From positions 62,001 to 126,000 of the forward strand of contig JAWZYV010013028.1 of NCBI GenBank assembly GCA_038373885.1: a stretch of DNA of 64,000 bases. Reading direction: 5' to 3'. A program made the translations under genes and the position numbers. Shown here in pieces: positions 1-12,974 of this stretch (the stretch's first letter is position 1; each line of letters opens with the position of its first letter). Source of the stretch: Cheiracanthium punctorium (lineage: Eukaryota > Arthropoda > Arachnida > Araneae > Cheiracanthiidae). The notes beneath the pieces are model-generated. The model ran no database searches. It was not told the origin of the DNA and saw only the letters and a list, made by a program, of their open reading frames with translations.

Positions 1-560
1 CAGTACCCCCTTTACAGGACGTATAAAACTGTAAAATTTTATTTTCTCAATAAATATTATATTTTTTATTTCAATATAAAGTTATCAAAATTTATATAAA
101 TTTAATATTTTTACCGGCGAATTCAAAATGTTAAAAGGCTATAATTAGCATTTGTGCGTAGAGTAAGGGAGGTACTATTCCCTCCTTTTATACGTCCTTG
201 AATAAGTATTCCTATTCACCCCTACTCCTATTAAGAACTAATTTTAAAAAACCTCCCGATTTAAATACAGTCTTGTCGTAGGAAATCGTGTTTATTACGC
301 ACTGAACTATGAAATTTTATTTTTCTCAATATTACATTTTTTATTTTAATATGAAGGTTTCAAAATTTATATAAATTTGAATATATTTTTACCGTATACT
401 GTTTTGACCGATGAATTCAAAATGTTAGTACTAGGCTATAATTAGCGTTTGTGCGTAGAGTAAGGGAGGTCTTATTCCCTCCTTTTATACGTCCTTGAAT
501 ATGATCAAGTATTCCTACTCTCCCCTATTCCTATTAAGTTTTTAAAAATCCCGATTTGAA
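1..560. repeat. Two-copy tandem duplication, ~296 bp unit
   Basis: Two diverged copies lie head to tail. The block GTGCGTAGAGTAAGGGAGGT recurs about 296 bp later, with matching flanks (AATTCAAAATGTTA before, TTCCCTCCTTTTATACGTCC after). Copy one is cut by the window edge. No coding potential or terminal repeats seen. Confidence 0.8.
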
Positions 561-1663
561 TACAGTCTAGCCGTCTCCTTTCAATATCAGAAGGTCATTA
601 ATTTAAAATCAAGCGTGTCTGCGCTACGTGGATGATTAGGTTGCCTTTGGGAGAAATAGGGTATTATAATTAAAAATAATATAACCAAAAGGTACGTGAA
701 TAAAGTTGGGAACCGCTTGTCTAGACTTGCTATTAATTTTCCATGCTAGGGAAAGCTTTTTTATTCATCGCTTTACGTATAACAGTATGAGAAGAGTGGA
801 TCTTGCACATTTATTTTTTTCAATCCAACAGATGAAAAAAAAATCACATGCCAAAGCACTGAAAGGGAACTAGTTCATGTAGCAAAAGAAGTTTCATGTG
901 TTTCAAATAAAAAACCGTAAAAGTTTTATCCTCTCTTTTTAGAATTATTTTGTTCATTTCTTGTAGTGTCGATTTCATTTCTCGTCTAGCAAATGACTAA
1001 TTAGAAATCTAAGCAATAAGCACATCAAGTTTCTTCTTTTATAATATTTTTAAAAATTGTTTTCTTTTCCACAGTGCAACTAAAATTTATTAAAATGACA
1101 CTTAATCTTCAAACACACAAACGGCACTTTATCATCACTTAATGTCATACAAATTTTTTGTGAAGTTGGAAGTGAAATTTACTTCCAGCTTTTTTTCCGA
1201 TTTCGTAATTTGCACTTCATAAAAAGAAACAAAGAGAAATCCATATTACTTCTAAATGGTTTCTATTCTTGATTTATTTGTAGTTTGTTAGCTGCATGGA
1301 GCTAAAATTTCATGTGTGCATAACAAAAAGTAGATTTATAATTTTTTCTTGCTATTTCGAAGTAAGATTATTTTGAAGTTCTGGAGGGGTGTAGGAGAAG
1401 GGTAGGGGGCATTTTGTGTTAGTAATTCTTTGACTAGAAAATTTCTTGTATACTATTCGTGATCACTCTATCTCCGCAGTTCTAAAGCAGAGTACCGCAG
1501 CATCCCAAAGTGCAACGAAAGTAATGAAAATTGATCCGGGTTCGTTAATAAAGACAAATAAATATTGAACTTTCACAATTCGTTTATTTATATTTCATTT
1601 ATTACTATTATTATTATCATTATCCCCCACATCCCCCAAATCTCTTTAAGTTTCACAATGATA
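561..1663. other. AT-rich noncoding stretch
   Basis: No exon-like reading frame, terminal repeat or RNA gene recognised; mostly A/T runs. Confidence 0.5.
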
Positions 1664-1665
1664 TA

Positions 1666-1898
1666 CAGTGGTGGCCAAAATATGGGCACTTTTGGAAACT
1701 TTTTTTGTTTTCTAATTTCGTACGCATATAAAAAAAATGTTATGTTTCACAAAATGCAAACTATTATACATCATTTTAGAGATAATTTAATACTGATTTC
1801 AATTCAAAAAACTAAATTAAAATATTTGCAATGTATAAGCGTACAAAGTTAAAAAACAAACACATTTTCAAAAGTCTCCACAATTTTGGCCACCACTG
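1666..1898. mobile_element. Tc1/mariner-type MITE with TA target duplication
   Basis: A 233-bp element has ~30-bp inverted ends starting CAGTGGTGGCCAAAAT (left) and CAGTGGTGGCCAAAATTG (right, reverse complement), flanked by TA on both sides. That start and the TA target site are typical of Tc1-like elements. The open frame at 1565-1852 runs across the left end and is not a gene. Confidence 0.85.
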
Positions 1899-1900
1899 TA

Positions 1901-2512
1901 TATCACGCCAGAGACTACAGTGCAAAGTGTTTTGTAATCGATGTTTTAGACATTAGTTATGTAATATATTACACGTTAATGAATTTTCAACTCTTAATAA
2001 TTTGTTGATGCGTGAAACATATATATTTATATAAATACATATACATACAAATACAATAATATTGTTTTTTTAATTGTCACAGAATTATTGCACTTTCGTC
2101 GTCAACTACACATAAATTCTACAGCTCTTCTACGCAAGCTTGCAATTTCAATAATTTGCTCTTTAAACAATGCCGAAATTTTGCTGGATTTTAATAGCAC
2201 TGTTGTGGTAATAAATAAGTAAAAATTTTGTAAATTATACTTTTTACATGAAAAATGTAAAGCGTGTCCTCCCCGTCTCCCGATCCCTATTTTTCCTGCC
2301 TTTCACGTAATTCAGAACAGATATTTAACAAAGGATTTTTTTCTTTTTTTTTACATCATAATTCCGTTGTTTTAAGATAAATATATGCGTGTTTTTTCTA
2401 ATTATCTCTCTAAATTTAAAATAACAAATTTCTAATTCACCTAATTTGTCTAGGGGGGACATAAAAATTTAAAAATTATTACTTTTCGAAAATTAATGAG
2501 AGGACTACGTCC
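1901..2512. other. AT-rich noncoding stretch
   Basis: Nothing recognised beyond homopolymer runs. Confidence 0.45.
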
Positions 2513-2680
2513 CAGAGCCTTATTATAGCATGGGCTAATCGGGACTTTGCCCAGGGCCCCCAGTTTCAAATATTGTTCTGAAATATATTTTTTATATCAA
2601 ACTTTTATGAAAAATAAAACAAATTTCGTAAATCGGGGCCATCAATGCCCAGGGCCCTCGTTGGTCATAATCAGGCTCTG
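2513..2680. mobile_element. hAT-like MITE, 168 bp
   Basis: Inverted ends CAGAGCCTTATTATAGC (left) and CAGAGCCTGATTATGACC (right, reverse complement), each followed inside by a GCCCAGGGCCC block. Flanks ACTACGTC and ACTACTCG share only the first five bases, so the 8-bp target duplication is inferred to have decayed. Confidence 0.7.
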
Positions 2681-4639
2681 ACTACTCGATAAACGTAACT
2701 ATATTCCCTACTTTATTTTAAAAATTCTTGAAATTTGCACTACTCCCGTAACTAGAAAAAAAAATTCAATCTTTTTGAGTTACCCTGTATAATACCAATT
2801 AATTACTTTTATAAGCTTTGTCTGAATTTGTGTATATTTACGGCTGTCAGAGCACGGACAGACCAAAGGACAGACAAATTGAAAATATAAAAGCCATCAA
2901 AACTTAGCTGGAAAAGTTTATAAAAAAGTAAAATACTTTTTGAAAGAAAACAAAAAATTCTTGCAAAACTCATTAGTTACGCCAGCGAATATAAGTGCAA
3001 ATAAAACGAGACTTTAAATGGGATAAAAAAAATCCACCGCATTAGAAATTCAGCGTGAAAATTAAACATATTGATCCTGTCGTTAAATGTGAAAAGTAAA
3101 GAAATTCTTTGATTAAAACTTTCTTCGGAGATTAAAAAAAAAGTAGAAAAACAATTCCTGGAAAACTCTGTGCTTAATCTTCATTTGCAATTTATTGATT
3201 GTCAAGAGAATGGAAAGAGACTTTTGAAAGACGATTAAAAAAAGTTCTTTATTTGAGAACTAACTGTGGATTCAGCTATTTCATTAAATGATAAATACTC
3301 TAAATGGGTAAAATGAAGCAGATATCATAGCATTATGCAATGTATTCTGGTTCAACCACTCCAAGTTAAAACTTTTACCACTATTTCTCCAAAAAGATTA
3401 AAAAGGTAGACACAAAAAAACAGAATAAAATCTACACCTTTTTTACGATCCTCTTGAAGTTTTTCATAATTACGTATAAAAATTAAGAAAATAATCTGCG
3501 CTACTTAAAAATCTTAAAATCCATCCGTTCCCTAATTTTCAAGTGATCTTTCGCTATTTTCGGCTCTCTTCCCGAAAGTAAAAAAAGTTAATCTTTTGCG
3601 TCACAGAATCAGGTGTCGCAAATGATATGACGTCATACTGAAGTCACGGTTCACAGACTTTGGAGGGAAAGCTGCGATTTCAATTTATTTCTAGATTACC
3701 CAGTTTAACATTTTTTCACAGATAAAATGATTACCTCTGCATGAAACATTGATCTAAGAAGGTATGTTCCCAGCGAAATGAAGTCTTTTGAACGAGAAAA
3801 CTTTTCGCACGATTTTAGAAAATGCAATTCCAATTTGGGCATCTAATAAAAATTGGGTATAATGCTATTTATTTTAAGTGGACTAAGATTAAAAACATTG
3901 GGTGTAGACATATTTTTATCGAATTTTTTTTTTCTAGTGCCCGTTGTAATTACCCCACAACGGACTTTACCTTCTAGTATGTACATAAGGTGTTCAGGCA
4001 CGAGGGCTTAAAATTTCTAGAAAAGGTAGAATATACCCTGATGACTCGGAATGACACAGCACTGTAGGGCCACAAACGTCATTTTCATGCACTTTTCAAT
4101 ATTTATATTTTTTAAAGAAAGGTGATGAAGCACCTATCAAATTTCTTACCTACGCTTCGTAAGTTAGCTCTAGGAAGCTAAATCATTTTGCACTGTCAAA
4201 AATTACCTAACATGGCAACCTTATTTTTCTGTTTCTTATTAATATTTTCTAAACTAATTTGAATTTTATAATATAAGTCAGCTGTATTACATGTCTGAAT
4301 GTTTCAAGATTTTTTTTAATCCTCTCTTGATTATTCTATGTTGTTGTTTCGTAAAGGTAAATCACACTAAAGCTATCTGCCAAAGGGAGGAATGCCTTAG
4401 GCGGGGTATTTTATAAGGGAATCTATGCGCTACATTTTGAGAAAGCCGCCCAAATCTCTCGAAATTCCAAACTTACATTGGGAAAGTAAAACTACAGTAA
4501 AAGTACGGAAATTGGAGAATTTCCGTAAAATTTTAAGAAAATATTTCCAGTTTATGTACGGTTATTTTTTAGAGCGTAGATCGAAAGCCGCGTGGTAGGC
4601 CAGAATTTTGGACCTTAAACTTTTACAAGCCAAATTAAG
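2681..4639. other. Noncoding stretch, one dispersed-repeat trace
   Basis: Around 2820-2900 the phrase TGTATATTTACGGCTGTCAG with AGAGCACGGA resembles the end of the dispersed family seen at 45.0 kb. Otherwise no gene or element recognised. Confidence 0.4.
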
Positions 4640-4765
4640 GTGTTTAGTGTTTGTGTGTTATGGCAAGTCTACACGAGAGGCATCTCCCTAGGGCGGGTGC
4701 CTTGGACGGAGGACTTTTTAAGCACTTTGAACGTGTATTCACGTTACTCTGGACAAAAATTTAAA
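4640..4765 (-). repeat. Degenerate SINE body, minus strand
   Basis: The segment GTGTATTCACGTTACTCTGG and the preceding GGAGGACTTTTTAAG match, in reverse complement, the body of the SINE family at 27.1, 30.2 and 36.2 kb (TCCAGATGTAACGTGAATAC, AAAGTCCTCC). No promoter head or target duplication visible. Confidence 0.45.
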
Positions 4766-4882
4766 AGTTAAGATGTTTTTTTAAGTCTATTGATGAAATT
4801 TGATGTTCCCAATTGAGAACATTGGTCTGTAAAAGGTTAAAACTTCAACCATCTACATTGTTTAGGATCCTGTCCACTTGGT

Positions 4883-5061
4883 CAGGGGGGTAGCCAGAAA
4901 TTTTTCATGGGGGGTGGTTACGACTACTACAACTCATATATATGTATAGTGTATACGTAGGTGTGACAATGTAGTGAAGAATATACATTTTGTATGGCAA
5001 AAAAGTCTTCATGGTGGGGGTTATGACCCCCCTAACCCCCCCCCCCTTGTCTACGCCCCTG
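4883..5061. mobile_element. hAT MITE, 179 bp, perfect 8-bp target duplication
   Basis: Ends CAGGGGGGTAGCCAGAAA and, reversed, CAGGGGCGTAGACAAGG. The flanking 8-mer CACTTGGT is identical at 4875-4882 and 5062-5069, diagnostic of hAT-type insertion. Related sequence forms the shell of the larger element at 33095-35338. Confidence 0.9.
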
Positions 5062-5069
5062 CACTTGGT

Positions 5070-6003
5070 TATTGATCGGCGTTCACTCCATATAATGATC
5101 TAATCGCTGTAATTCTTATTATTATGAACTAATCCCAATCATGACCGCTAAGACATTCATTACTATGAAGAATGATGATTTTGGAGCTTGAAAAAATTTA
5201 GACATTCTCTCAAGATTGGAAAATACTAAATACGGTAGCGCTACTAAAATCCTAATAACAAGGTGTTAAGGACTCTGCTAAATGCTAAAGCAATCAATCC
5301 AAGGGAACCCTGTGACCTCACTACGACCAGCAAAGTAAATCAAAGGTGAAAGCAACAACAGTGAATGTCTAAAGCAAAGATGAATAAGAACTCCCACAAT
5401 AAGGAAGTGGCTTTATTAAAGGAGTCACAGTAGGGGTTGGAAAATATGAATTTTATAATGTCAAAGAGCAGATATTGTTGTTGGAGTAGTTATTACTCGT
5501 TTAGAGTTTTACTCCATGATGGATGCTTAACAATGAGATAAAACGTTTACATTTAATTTTTTTTTTAATAAAATGTACAACACAGGTACTGAATACAAAG
5601 AAAGTAAGAATGCAATTGAGAGAGAATGAAGTCACGATAGAGGCAAATGAGAAAGCTTGTTATTTCTGATAACTACTGTTTATTAGTTTATTAAATAAAA
5701 CATATTTGTGTATTTATGACTTTGTGAATTGTGGAAATACCAACTTCGCAATTCGCAAATAATTACTGAACTAAAAACCTCTAATTTTTAATTAACATAA
5801 GAAAAAACTTGCATTTCTTAAAATTTCAAGACTATTAGCCTGGTATTTAATTCAAATTAATTCAACTGTTACATAACTAGTTATTATTACTAATGTCATA
5901 TGAAACAAAAATTCCTGAAGTGGACATTCGATAAAAGTCTTGTTCTAAACGCCCGCTGTTGTAAGTAAAATTATTCAAAAGATTTTGTAATGGTCTAGTG
6001 GCG
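5070..6003. other. Noncoding stretch
   Basis: No gene, terminal repeat or RNA gene recognised. Confidence 0.45.
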
Positions 6004-6007
6004 TTAA

Positions 6008-6448
6008 CCCTTTGAGGCGCAACCCTTTCCCAATGCTGAAAAAAGAGCAGCCGTTGCCATCGCTCGACTTAACTACCAGCAAGATGGCGGAAGGCACAGC
6101 CAGCTGTCGTCAAAAAAAGGGTCTCTCGATCTGTGGCACGCGATGAACGTTTCGATCGTCCGCCATCTTGCTGGTAGTTAAGTCAAGCGATGGCAACGGC
6201 TGCCCTTTTTCAGCATTGGGCAATCTATCCAGCTGTTCTCGCATTCTTTTTCAGCAGATGTCAGTGCTGTTAAAAAGAATCGTGACAATTTTTGTACGGG
6301 AAATGACGTGATAAAAAGAAAAGGATTCTAGTGGAGCTATGTCACCCGCAACTATTTTTATAGAAATCAAATTTATTCTTCGTGATTGGCAACAGTCAAA
6401 ACGTCAGAGTTTGGTGTTCCCAGAGCGGAAACACTGCACTTTAAAGGG
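6008..6448. mobile_element. TTAA palindromic element (piggyBac-like MITE), A-B form
   Basis: Flanked by TTAA at 6004-6007 and 6449-6452. The left end starts CCCTTTGAGGCGCAACCC (type A); the right end, reversed, starts CCCTTTAAAGTGCAGTG (type B). The two inner arms (ATGGCGG side and CCGCCATCTTG side) fold back on each other. TTAA targets and CCCTTT termini are typical of the piggyBac superfamily. No transposase is encoded. Confidence 0.85.
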
Positions 6449-6452
6449 TTAA

Positions 6453-7388
6453 AATAGTTGAGCATCACCCAAGACAACACAAGAAAAATCTGTTATTTCT
6501 GGGTGTACAAACTTCATACATTCATTTTTCTTTTTCAAAAATATAACATGACTCCTTTATCTGGAAAATTGATCACTTCAACAATGGCAGCAAAAGAATT
6601 GTTTCATAACAAATCATATTAAGTATTTTCAGAATAATTTTTCTTTATAGTGAAGTAGTTTGATGTCGGTTTTCTTTTTTATTAAAAGAAATCACAGACT
6701 TATTCTATGTGTCAATATGTTACCTTGCCAAAACTACTGAAGCTAATATTACAAAATTTGGTGATATGTGAGTTTTTAAACCTAGGTGCTAGATTAGACA
6801 TCATTTTCCAAAATTCTACATTTACTTGGGGTAAGGGGCCAGAACATTCTTTTCACAAGTCTCGCGTGATCTCTAAGGAAACTAGAGATATCCATGGAAT
6901 TCTTGCTATAAAATACATCACTGACGAATACGTAAAAATCAGTTTCTGGACATTTAGAATATCGTCCTAATAGGAAAGCAGACGAGGAAAAAGGGAGTAG
7001 GGTGGTTATTTTCAATGAAAGGAAAAATAATTATTTCTAAAATTCTTGCTTTAAAATGTAAAAAATAAGAATCCTATATCTAAGCACAGCTTGCATGTAA
7101 TTAAAAACTTGTTAAAAATTTAATTGTTTTAATTTTAAATCAAAAGCGACATTATGTACTGGTGCTCAAAACCATTTTGTTTGTTTGAACCACATTAAAT
7201 TAGCATACATTATTAGCATGTATGACATAACGTTATAGCGTTTACCGTACTGAAAAAGTGCTGTACACTGAAATACTCCATCGCGTTGCAGACTACGGCT
7301 AAACTATTTAAAGTGCTTTTTTGGACTTGCACTCTATTTCAACCATATTAGTATACTAAATAAATAAAAAGTTTGAGAGAAAACACAC
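6453..7388. other. Noncoding stretch
   Basis: Overlapping small frames at 6707-6970 (+) and 6794-7015 (-) show no recognisable domain or exon signals. Confidence 0.45.
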
Positions 7389-7538
7389 ACATAAAAAGAT
7401 ACTTATAACAAGATACAATCGTTTCGAATGAAAATTTATTCAGTTTTCATCAGTCGAGTTCCCACTGTTTTGTGAGATGAAGACTGAATAAATTTTCAAT
7501 TTAAACGATCGTATCTTCTTATAAGTAACCTTTTATGT
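7389..7538. repeat. Imperfect inverted repeat, ~65-bp arms
   Basis: The left arm reads through GATACTTATAACAAGATAC and GAAAATTTATTCAG. The right arm, reversed, gives GTTACTTATAAGAAGATAC and GAAAATTTATTCAG, with a short loop near 7460. It is MITE-like, but I found no convincing target duplication. Confidence 0.7.
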
Positions 7539-7545
7539 CTATTTT

Positions 7546-8008
7546 TTCACAAAGTTTTTACTTCTTTTAACGTTTAACACCAGTATTTTGAGTGTTTTTT
7601 TCCGCATATTAGTATATGTTATTCAAGTTCACCTCCAGAGAAAAAGGTACAGATAACGATTTTACCTTTTTGCAGGGGATCACAAAAATTACAACTATAT
7701 ATTGCGCTCTAAGATAGGTGATTTAAAAACAAAACACTAATCACTTTATTATTCTTTCATTATTGGTTAAACACCTGGTGATACATACAAATAATAATAC
7801 CTGTGCTTGAAAATGCATTAAAATCGATCTCTTATACATAATTTGTCTGGTAATGTTATAGGATAAATCACACAGCAACAGCTTATTAAGTAAATAGGCG
7901 TGTTATTTGTCATGAGAAAAAACGATAAGGATAAAGGAAGGAAATTATAAGGGAAGAAAAAAATAAAAATGACCTTAGATGAGTTGGAAGGACTGAGAAG
8001 AAACTTTT
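7546..8008. other. Noncoding stretch
   Basis: Nothing recognised. Confidence 0.4.
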
Positions 8009-8012
8009 TTAA

Positions 8013-8468
8013 CCCTTTGAGGCACAACCCTTTCCCAATGGTGAAAAAAGGGCACCCGTTGCCATCGCTCGACTTAACTACCAGCAAGATGGCGGACGAT
8101 CGAAACGTTCATCGCGTACCACAGATCTAGAGACCCTTTTTTGACGCAGCTGGCTATGCGGCGACTGTTGCCAGTCACGAAGAATAGATTTGATTTCTAT
8201 AAAAATTAGTTGCGGGTGACATAGCGCCACGAGAATCCTTTACTTTTTAGCACGTCATTTCCCGTAAAAAAATGGTCACGATTATTTTTAACAGCACTGG
8301 CATCTGCTGGCTGTGCGCGGGCCCAGCCAGTTGTCGTCAAAAAAGGGTCTCTAGATCTGTGGCACGCGATGAACGTTTCGATCGCCCGCCATCTTGCTGG
8401 TAGTTAAGTCGAGCGATGGCAACGGGTGCCCTTTTTTCAGCATTGGGAAAGGGTTGCGCCTAAAAGGC
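8013..8468. mobile_element. TTAA palindromic element, A-A form with B segment in the loop
   Basis: TTAA lies at 8009-8012 and 8469-8472. Both outer ends are type A (left CCCTTTGAGGCACAACCC; right decayed to AGGCGCAACCC reversed). Between the two fold-back arms sits a piece of type B interior (GTTGCCAGTCACGAAGAATAG onward), so the loop is a rearranged B segment. Confidence 0.8.
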
Positions 8469-8472
8469 TTAA

Positions 8473-9066
8473 AATCAGATAAGCTATCTTTATTTCTGCA
8501 TTTTAAAAACTATAATTAAAAAAAGAAAAAGAATCCTTGAACAAATGTAGAGTTTTATTTAAATTTTTTTTCCCTATTACTTTACCTGGGGATAAAAAAG
8601 GTCTTTCATTATTTTATCAACGAAATCAAATCTTCTCGACAAAGCGCGGTGTTTCTTCAGTAATGTTGTACGGGCGGGAAAGTCCGGTCGTTTCCTTATA
8701 TCCTCGATCTGCCATTCTTGAGCGAACGTGGGCCGTATGAATTCCTTTTCCCCCCATTTAATAATTTAAGGGAAGACTGAAAGGGTTATCAGATGGCTGG
8801 AGCCCTTAAGTTTACAAAAGAATTATTCTCGAGTTGCATTGTTTTCTCTGGGAATGTTTCCTCTGCAATTTGTGGTATGTTATTTAGTTTACGACAGTAT
8901 TAAAATGTATTATTAGTATTTATTGTAATATGAGACGCAGATATGAAGCTCGCATTTTCTCAACTAACTCAGACTCGAGCAAGAAAAGCACATAAGAGAA
9001 ATAAACAATGACATACGCTTCGATCGTGAAACATGTTGCAGTAGTTTATACAGTTGTTTTTCAAGT
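8473..9066. other. Noncoding stretch
   Basis: Small frames at 8537-8740 and 8964-9170 show no domain; nothing else seen. Confidence 0.4.
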
Positions 9067-9074
9067 CTGTGTGT

Positions 9075-9226
9075 CATGGGCGCCGACAGAATATTTCCCA
9101 AGGGGGGGGGGCACTTCAACGTATGGTTACCATGATGGAAAGAGCAAAAAAGCAAGAAAAAACACTCCATACAAAAATCCAGGGGAGGGGCATTGCCCCC
9201 CTTGCCCTATGCTGCTGGCGCCCATG
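9075..9226. mobile_element. hAT MITE, GGGCGCC-end family, copy 1
   Basis: Inverted ends CATGGGCGCCGACAG and, reversed, CATGGGCGCCAGCAG. The 8-mer CTGTGTGT flanks both sides (9067-9074, 9227-9234). A second complete copy is at 53557-53720 and a fragment at 35180-35300. Frames crossing it (9008-9307, 9054-9482) are element sequence. Confidence 0.9.
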
Positions 9227-9239
9227 CTGTGTGTTTATT

Positions 9240-9670
9240 TACCGGCTGTATCTCAACTGCGAGGGGGAAGGGGGCAAACAGGGCACATGCCCCTGGTGCC
9301 GTGCTGAAGGAGGCGCTAAAATCAGTTATGATTCCAAAGTGGGGGCACTTAAATTGAGGTTTTCACACAGGGGCTTTGCTGAAAGCAAAGAGCAAAAATT
9401 AAGATTTGCCTCAGGTGCCGCAGTCTCTAGTTACGGCACTGTCTATCGGTGGGACACAGCGTATACTCTACGAGTGGCCTAGAGCCGTAAAATTCGTCTG
9501 GGTTGTCAAGGCCGCAATTAGAGGGGACAAATGGAGTACGTACCCGGCAACCGTGTTATGGTTCGTTAGTTAATAGTAAATTAGTTATGGTTCTGAAGAA
9601 GGGGGTGCCAAAATTAAGTTTTTCTCCGGGTGACGTAAACTCCATTTGCGACACTGGGAGTAATTGTGTT
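9240..9670. repeat. GC-rich dispersed-repeat patch with an internal diverged duplication
   Basis: Two related segments follow each other, around 9310-9450 and 9560-9665. They share GTTATG, GGGGG(T/C), AAAATTAAG, a proline/glycine-like CAGGTG or CGGGTGAC block, and CGGCACTG or CGACACTGG. Base composition is well above the surroundings. Probably transposon-derived; family not identified. Confidence 0.5.
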
Positions 9671-10269
9671 CCTCTAATTTTGTTTTTTCTTAAACAAGTT
9701 TAGCTTTACTACTAGTGTTATCATATAATATTTTGCACGAAAAATCCCATTTCTTTTTACACATGTTCACGCCAGCATCTGCTAAACAGTTGATCAGACA
9801 TTTCCTTTCTTTTCATCATAGGAAAGTTCTTTTGAGTTGGCGAAAGACGAAATAAATTTCCATTTTGTATTTCAATATTTGATTTTTTTGGCGGTTTTTC
9901 GAAAAAGTGACCAGCTTTTATAATACTGACTGCCCTTAATTATCTTACATCATAAGATCGAAACGGTTAAGTTTATCCATTTCAAAAATTATGCTGAATA
10001 CGGAGTCAGTTTTTCGAGCATGTTTTAAAAGAAGAAATATTCATTCGTTATTTATTTAATGTTTTGTTTAATTAAAACAATATTAAAAAGAACTTTTCAA
10101 AACCACTATACTGATGAAACGAGAGCTGAAACAGACAGTTCAATATTATTCGCTTTAAAATTACGTAAATTTTTATAAATTCATGCGTTAAAATTTTACA
10201 AGCAATTTTATTGGCTAATTACTTCTGCGCGTTTGCTAGAAAAAATGTCAATGTTTTACAACAGAAATA

Positions 10270-11560
10270 GGGTCAGGTGGGGTAAAATAACCATAAATTT
10301 AGCTATTTTCAACTTTGTTAAGCTACGCATAATAAATGATAAAACATATTTAAACTTTTTTGACAAATATTTTACATTGGATTATCTGAGAATTGCTACA
10401 AATTTTTGTTTGCTTCTTTTAAAGACATTAAAACTGATGAATCATTACTTTTTCTGGCTTGTTATTGATCATTTTACCCCAAAGTGTGGGGTAAAATGAT
10501 TATAGATGAAAAAGCGAAACAAATTAAAGAAAATTATGTTTTATGAATGCCATCCACTGGAAAATAGGCATTATGTACTTTAGAAAACAGTTTTACATGC
10601 ATGTTTACTTTGGCTATTAAAAATTAAAAGCATAATGCTATCAAACTTTTTTCACATACTGTATTTGACAAATCTGTTGAACTTCACTGAAGTCATCTGT
10701 TTCTTTAAATGTATGTTTGTTTCCAAACTCAGATTTGGCAAAGTATTTATTTAATTGTAAATATCTCCTTTATTGCAGACAAAATCTGTCCAGCTAATTT
10801 TAATAGAATTTTTGCAACAGTACTTAACAGCCAGCAGATATTTTGTCAGAGTTTAGTCTGGCCATTTTGAACTCTTTTTTCAACATTTTTTTTATTATTA
10901 CAGAGTTGGACTTTTTTTTCGCAAAATTTGAAGTATAGCATACTTTTTTAATTTCATGTTTTTCACGCTTTTCTTAAAAGCATGCAGCAAACATACCCTC
11001 TGTTAGCGCTATACACACATGATTCCACTATCCTAAATTTTGGATTAATTTTTTCTCATTTTTAGGTAAAAATGGAAGTAGAATAACGGAATTTGTTTAT
11101 TTATTCACGTTATTAGTATTTTATATCTTATAAAATGCATTACAGATGAAAAAATATCTAAAATGATGCACATGTTCCTAAAATGATACACATATTCCTA
11201 GCACTATGATCATTATACCCTACCATATTTAAACTACATCAAAATTAAAAAATAATATGAATACAACTTAACTTGATGCATAAGTATATTTCTTAAGAAT
11301 GATAGTAGCGTTTGTATTATCAAAATTTCTAGAACTTTGAACCACAAAAAAGCTACTGCAAATTAAATATGTTCAATAGAGAAAGTCAAACATGAAACTG
11401 AAAGTGTTGTCATCGCATACTAAAAGAATGTCCCTAAATCAAATAAAATATTGCGTACGATGTAAATGAACTGGAAAAAAAATATTATGTCAACAAACCT
11501 CTGCATTTGACATTTGTTGCCTGTTTTCTGTAGGCTGTTCATTTTACCCCACCTAACCCC
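10270..11560. mobile_element. Nonautonomous DNA element with GTGGGGTAAAAT ends
   Basis: The left end GGGTCAGGTGGGGTAAAATA is answered, reversed, by GGGTTAGGTGGGGTAAAATG at the right. Inside, 10471-10500 holds a compact palindrome ATTTTACCCC/GGGGTAAAAT. No transposase frame or clear target duplication, so the superfamily is open. Confidence 0.6.
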
Positions 11561-12284
11561 ATTCTTTCCCTCAAAATCACTTAACTCGCCAATTATGCAT
11601 TCTACTTTTCGATACACACAGACAGTTGCATACGTTCCTTCATTCCAGGAACCTCAACAACAGTCACAAACTAATAAACATTCAAATACAACAAAGCCTC
11701 TTGTAATTGATCTTTCAGCTTTTCATTATTACATTCGACATCCAATTTTCCTCGTGAGTTAGAATTAGCCGAACTCTGATGATGCCCGTACTCCGTAACC
11801 CTGATGACTCCTCGAAAAAAAAAAAAAAAAAGTCTTTTCGCAAAACCAGGAACGGAAAATCACCGTAATCACTCACGGGTCACTTGAAGTTGCCTAATTT
11901 GTCTCCGAGCAGAGGAACCTGTAATTTAGTGAAAGCAAAAGATTTGAACGATTCATGTTACTGCTTCTGCTTGGAGATTGGTTTAACGAGATTTAATTTT
12001 TCCGAACTTCTGGATCACGTCTTGATTGGTGGAGTAACATGTGATGTTGGTCATTTACGTCTTGAAACGATGGTAATGAGTTTTCTTTTGCATTTTGTTT
12101 CTTGGTTGGTTTTTATCAATGTTTTGTTCTGATCAATGTGAAAACACTGTAGCATCAATGTAGGGTGCAAACTTCATATATTTTTATGATTTTAGACTGT
12201 AGTAATTGAAAATTATGTACCACAATAAAATTGAGTCAAAGCATTGAGGTAGCCGTACACCTTCGAACACTTTTTTCAGATTTT
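11561..12284. other. Noncoding stretch with an unassigned 82-codon frame
   Basis: The frame at 11884-12132 (+) ends near a GTAATG that could pass for a splice donor. I recognise no domain and no good upstream acceptor, so I do not call an exon. Confidence 0.35.
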
Positions 12285-12467
12285 TAGCACCAGAGTGCTA
12301 TTAATTTCAACCTTGCTTTTTGTGTAGACACGATTTTGGTACAATTTTCGCGTCGAGTCACTTTTCAAATGTGGCTTTTTTTACAAATACATTTCGAGTA
12401 TAGCTGGAAAACACCTGGCGGATATTGTAAAATAGTTTTAGTAGGCAATTTTAAAATAGATTTTAAT

Positions 12468-12612
12468 TAGGGATGGACGCGAGACGACTTTTTGCGAGAC
12501 GAGACAAGCATTTTTAACATTATGATATAGGGATTTTTGCGAGACGAGATAAAGCTTTTCGGCTGTTTTGCGAGACGCGAGACGCCAATTTTTCGTCTCG
12601 CGTCCATCCCTA
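12468..12612. mobile_element. hAT MITE, 145 bp, inside the 165-bp repeat block
   Basis: Nearly perfect inverted ends begin TAGGGATGGACGCGAGACG. The 8-mer ATTTTAAT flanks it (12460-12467 and 12613-12620). The body repeats GCGAGACGAGA several times. It is absent from the inverted sister block at 42-43.6 kb, so it arrived after that duplication. Confidence 0.9.
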
Positions 12613-12974
12613 ATTTTAATTCCGAAGAAGTGTTTTATAGAACAGCGAAGAAAAATACGGTACACTGATAGATTATGATACACTTTCCAAATGGTATTCA
12701 TAAAGGTGAAGTATAGTTTGACTATGCCTGGCGAAAATTGTTAAACAGTTTTGGTAGGCGATTTCAATATAGATTTCTATTCCGAAGAAGTGTTTTATGG
12801 AACAAGGAAGGAAAGCGCGGTGCACTCATGGATTATGGTGCCCATTCCAAACAGTATTTACAATGTCTACCGGGTATAATTGGAATACGCCTGGAGAAAA
12901 TTGTAAAACAGTTTTAGTAGGCGATTTTAAGATAGATTTCGATTCCAAAGATGTGATTTACGGTACAAGCAACA

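Noticed and set aside
9008..9482. Open frames of 99 and 142 codons
   Set aside because: They cross a hAT MITE and a GC-rich repeat; GC content removes stops by chance.
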